A stretch of DNA of 64,000 nucleotides from Thermincola carboxydiphila (GTDB lineage Bacteria > Bacillota > Thermincolia > Thermincolales > UBA2595). The translations under genes were made by a program, and so were the position numbers. The DNA lies in assembly GCA_016841045.1 (NCBI GenBank), contig JAENZX010000012.1, positions 29,236-93,235 on the forward strand. Reading direction: 5' to 3'. The notes under the pieces are model-generated. The model had not been told where the DNA came from. It saw nothing but the letters and a program-made list of their open reading frames with translations, and made no database searches. This document shows, one piece after another, positions 61,183 to 64,000 of the stretch (the first letter of the stretch is position 1; each line of letters opens with the position of its first letter).

Positions 61183-62364
61183 CTAGCTTAACAGTTTGTA
61201 TAATTTATCTAATTCATAACTATTTCCATAATTTGTTTTATAACAGTTATCAGCTAACATTTTTCTAAGGTCTTGATCCTTATAAAGCTTTTCTATTCCA
61301 TCAGCTATCCCTTCAATGGTGAGCTCAGTAATCACCCCATCGATACCATGCTGCACCTGACTTTTGGCAGTAGGATAGTTGGTGATAAGTATGGGCATGC
61401 CCAGTATTTTCGCCTCAGTAACAGTAACAGCTTTACCTTCATACCTGGATGGCTGAACGTATAAGTCACAGGCTTTCATGTACGGATATGGATTAGTTTT
61501 TTTCCCTAGAAGTATAAAACAATCTTCCATGTGATTTTTTGCTATTAATCCTCTGATCATATCCTCATCTCCACCATAGCCAACTATATACCAGGCTATG
61601 TCGCTGTAACCCCTGTCCTTTAGTATCCTCAGGGCTCGCACAGCATTATCAATACCTTTGGCATGTGACAACCTTGCAACAGTGATGACTTTGAATCTGC
61701 GGTCATTAGCCATAGGATTGTCCAACCCATGATCAGACATTTTTCTGATAAAGTCCGGAGATGTTATGTTCTCTATTACAATCACCTTGTTCTCTAGGCT
61801 GCTGTACTTTTTTAAAAATGAAATTTTACATTCCTGTGATACAGCCACAATATATTCAAACTTACTCCACATTTTCAGGTCTAGATTTATACTAGTATCT
61901 ACTGACGAGTAATCTGTATGAATCCATGCTATTTTTGTTTTAGCATTTACTTTATCGCCTACAAAGTAATGCGGCCCCAGATAACTGATGGCTGCGTCAT
62001 ATTCTTTTTTAAGCCGGGGTAGAAATGGTAAAGAATACTTCCACATATACTGCATCTGTTTATAGCAATCCTCAGGTGCTTTATTTAGGCTGATTTTAAA
62101 CTTTGCAAATAACCTGGCCATTCCAATAGTGAGATTTCCGCTCATTAAAACTTGTCCTATTGACATACCAAACGTCTTATATGATTCCAATTCTGGCAAC
62201 AGATTGGGCCGGTTAGGAAGTAAACTCATAAAATCACCGGTATGACTATAGAGCATAAGATCCACATGGTTGTTTTGATAGTCGAAGTTATTTAACATAC
62301 TGATGAGACTTCTTTCAACTCCCCCAACCTCCATATTAAATGAAGAAATTAATATATTCTTCAT
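61183..62364 (-). CDS. GT4 family glycosyltransferase
   Basis: GT-B glycosyltransferase of 393 residues. It begins with ILISSFNMEVGGVERSLISM and carries the donor motifs VITVARLSHAKGIDNAVRAL and QPSRYEGKAVTVTEAKI. It belongs to the same subgroup as the 56022 and 57249 genes. ATG at 62364 follows GGAGGG and overlaps the stop of the upstream GT4 gene by 4 bp (ATGA), so translation is coupled. Confidence 0.91.
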   Translation of the reverse strand: MKNILISSFNMEVGGVERSLISMLNNFDYQNNHVDLMLYSHTGDFMSLLPNRPNLLPELESYKTFGMSIGQVLMSGNLTIGMARLFAKFKISLNKAPEDCYKQMQYMWKYSLPFLPRLKKEYDAAISYLGPHYFVGDKVNAKTKIAWIHTDYSSVDTSINLDLKMWSKFEYIVAVSQECKISFLKKYSSLENKVIVIENITSPDFIRKMSDHGLDNPMANDRRFKVITVARLSHAKGIDNAVRALRILKDRGYSDIAWYIVGYGGDEDMIRGLIAKNHMEDCFILLGKKTNPYPYMKACDLYVQPSRYEGKAVTVTEAKILGMPILITNYPTAKSQVQHGIDGVITELTIEGIADGIEKLYKDQDLRKMLADNCYKTNYGNSYELDKLYKLLS

Positions 62365-63482
62365 ATACCCTCCGACATGTTATAAATGCCCATTAATTTT
62401 AAAATACCTGCCTGTAACGAATATCCACTAGTTTCAAAGCTATTAATGATCCGGTCAACATTGTTTTCTTTTTTACCAACCAGTTCTAAAACTTTGTCGG
62501 CCCAAACCTCAGCTCCGTCAGCTAATGAAATACGTGTAAATAGTCCAATATTGAGGTCTGCCTCAGGCTGTATTGATTCAGATACGATACAAGGCAATCC
62601 ACTGGCTTGGGCTTCCAGTAACACAAGTCCCAACCCCTCATGGATAGACGGAAAAATAAACAGGTCCATACTTTGTAGAACAACAGGTATGTCGCTTCTC
62701 ATGCCAACAAATTTCACATTATCGTATAGACCTTTTTGCCTAGCCGATTTTTCAGTTTGTGGTCTTAAATCTCCGTCACCGACCAGCAGTAATTTAAACT
62801 TATTGTTTTTTTTGAGAACGTGCTCAATTATATCTAACATAAACTGGTGATTTTTAGCCTCTATAAACCTGCCAACATGTCCAATGACTATGCTATTTAA
62901 AAGCCCCTGTTCTTCCTTAAATTTATTGATTTTCTTTCTTTGCTGTTTTAGAAACTTGGAGTAATCAATCAGGTTAGGAAAGAATGTGAACTTTGAATTG
63001 TTTAAAACTTTTTCTCCGAATAAATACCTTCCAGCTTCATTGCTGCATGCTAACAGCTTTGTTGACAACGCATTAATTATAAATCTCATTGACTTGATAT
63101 AGAGTTTTCTTATTAGGGTGTCACTTCTGTCCTGTGTTGTATGCGCATGTGAAATCCTAACTTTTACACCAGCCAGTTTTGCTGCAACGTTCACTACACC
63201 ACAATGGAACATCGTATGGGAATGAACCGCATAATATGGACCATATTTTTTTATTGCATAATAAATTTCTTTGATAGATTGAGTTTTGGATAATTTAATA
63301 ATTCTTCCACCCAGTCTTTTAATTTCTTTATCATAGTCAGAATCTGGTTTATATGATATAAAGTCAAACTGCACCTTGTTCCTATCAATATTCCTGTAGA
63401 TATTCATTAGCATTGTTTCTGTGCCTGCTCTGTTCATGGCCCCAACAACATGCAGTATTCTAATTGGAAATGCACCGTTCAT
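62361..63482 (-). CDS. GT4 family glycosyltransferase, EpsF-like
   Basis: GT-B glycosyltransferase, 373 residues. It opens with IRILHVVGAMNRAGTETMLM, the EpsF-type start, and has the donor motifs IGHVGRFIEAKNHQFML and FPSIHEGLGLVLLEAQ. ATG at 63482 six bases after AGGGAG is chosen; the in-frame start at 63509 adds nine residues without a site. It is distinct from the other three GT4 enzymes here. Its upstream neighbour is the EpsG-like polymerase, matching the epsF-epsG pairing seen in Bacillus exopolysaccharide operons. Confidence 0.91.
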   Translation of the reverse strand: MNGAFPIRILHVVGAMNRAGTETMLMNIYRNIDRNKVQFDFISYKPDSDYDKEIKRLGGRIIKLSKTQSIKEIYYAIKKYGPYYAVHSHTMFHCGVVNVAAKLAGVKVRISHAHTTQDRSDTLIRKLYIKSMRFIINALSTKLLACSNEAGRYLFGEKVLNNSKFTFFPNLIDYSKFLKQQRKKINKFKEEQGLLNSIVIGHVGRFIEAKNHQFMLDIIEHVLKKNNKFKLLLVGDGDLRPQTEKSARQKGLYDNVKFVGMRSDIPVVLQSMDLFIFPSIHEGLGLVLLEAQASGLPCIVSESIQPEADLNIGLFTRISLADGAEVWADKVLELVGKKENNVDRIINSFETSGYSLQAGILKLMGIYNMSEGI

Positions 63483-63537
63483 ATTTCGCTCCCTAGACCT
63501 TTTCATCAAAACACTTTCATTATGTGAAAAATATAAA

Positions 63538-64000
63538 TCAGAAGTTTAAATAACTGCTTCTATATATAATTCTTAAACTAATCACGTTTTCATAATAAAA
63601 GAATGCAGTATAACAAACTATTAATAATAAATGCATGATAATAATACTCTGCCGGTAGAAAACATGCTTTATAAGCCGCGGCAGCAAGAGAAAATTGTAT
63701 AAACCAAAGTAAATCGAAAACCGTGCAAATATCCAATTATACCCTGCAAATAGCATGAAAATAAAATTTATCATAGACATATTTACTATATAATCGCTCT
63801 CAGGCCAGAATTTTCTCAGCCTGAATCTACCAATATAAGCTAATAACAATGGTATTGCGGCAATGATTATTCTTGTAACATTGGCTCCCATACTAGAAGT
63901 CAATACGTAATCGCGATAATGAGCATATTGATTGTCACCCATCACGTTAAACATGACATCGATAAAAGGATTAAAAAAAATAAAGACTACAGATGTTAAA
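63538..64000 (-). CDS. EpsG-like polysaccharide polymerase, C-terminal part
   Basis: Integral membrane protein cut by the right edge. The frame is open to position 64000, and the visible C-terminal portion has about four helices (IIIAAIPLLLAYIG, MINFIFMLFAGYNWIFA, FYRQSIIIMHLLLIVC). The motif FARFSIYFGLYNFLLLPRLI near the end is typical of EpsG/Wzy-type polymerases. An internal ATG at 63954 is not needed as a start because coding continues upstream. It would polymerise repeat units at the outer face after the flippase at 54427. Confidence 0.75.
   Translation of the reverse strand, partial: LTSVVFIFFNPFIDVMFNVMGDNQYAHYRDYVLTSSMGANVTRIIIAAIPLLLAYIGRFRLRKFWPESDYIVNMSMINFIFMLFAGYNWIFARFSIYFGLYNFLLLPRLIKHVFYRQSIIIMHLLLIVCYTAFFYYENVISLRIIYRSSYLNF

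Noticed and set aside
1..64000. tRNA, rRNA, insertion sequences and known riboswitches
   Set aside because: I looked for cloverleaf, rRNA-like and transposase-like sequence and saw none; absence by eye is not proof.

Overview
The window looks like a chromosome segment of an anaerobic, endospore-forming Gram-positive bacterium of the Clostridia, most like the Peptococcaceae/Desulfotomaculum group. The signs are a Firmicutes-type division and cell wall (dcw) cluster with a sporulation-type penicillin-binding protein, a GerW-family spore protein, a Ni-Fe carbon monoxide dehydrogenase, strong AGGAGG-type ribosome binding sites and frequent TTG/GTG starts. Genus is not assigned. All functions are read from motifs; no database search was run.

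Layout. 1-12.5 kb (minus strand) is the dcw cluster in canonical order: mraZ, rsmH, ftsL-like, spoVD/ftsI, murE, murF, mraY, murD, ftsW/spoVE, murG, murC (cut by the window edge). Three 10-bp-phased AAAGTG boxes lie in front of mraZ and look like its autoregulatory operator. Divergent from it is a lone CO dehydrogenase gene (12.6-14.8 kb). 14.9-24 kb holds mostly minus-strand housekeeping and small operons: a YdjM-like membrane hydrolase, a PHP phosphoesterase, a VWA protein plus MoxR/RavA-type AAA+ ATPase pair, a PsbP/DcrB-like lipoprotein-sized protein, a core-MetE-like protein, dgkA-like, nagA and sfsA. 24-30 kb is an accessory stretch: small proteins, a YdcF-like protein, a NodI/NodJ-type ABC exporter, a PemK/MazF-like protein with an extra C-terminal domain, several repeat families, and two copies of a long self-complementary element.

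30-42.5 kb is a storage-polysaccharide and sugar-nucleotide block: GH15 glucoamylase, a nucleotidyltransferase fused to a degenerate phosphohexomutase, a GH57-GT4 fusion, a DUF4912-like protein, a genuine phosphomannomutase/phosphoglucomutase, galU and pgi. A gerW gene sits inside it. 42.5-64 kb is a surface-glycan locus: a metallophosphoesterase, a complete UDP-bacillosamine-type set (pglF, pglE, pglD, pglC homologues) with 4-bp overlaps, galE, an acetyltransferase, a beta-helix protein, two acyltransferase-3 membrane proteins, a flippase, four GT4 enzymes, one GT2, a TagD-like cytidylyltransferase with a TagB/TagF-like polyol-phosphate transferase, and an EpsG-like polymerase cut by the right edge. 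Together these can make an activated amino-sugar, start a lipid-linked glycan, extend and decorate it, flip it and polymerise it.

The most unusual item is the pair of intergenic elements at about 23852-24135 and 28330-28563. Each folds almost end to end on itself. They share termini and an internal CTCCG/CTCCG loop, while their stems differ by compensatory changes. This is what a mobile hairpin element or a structured RNA family would show. I do not recognise it.
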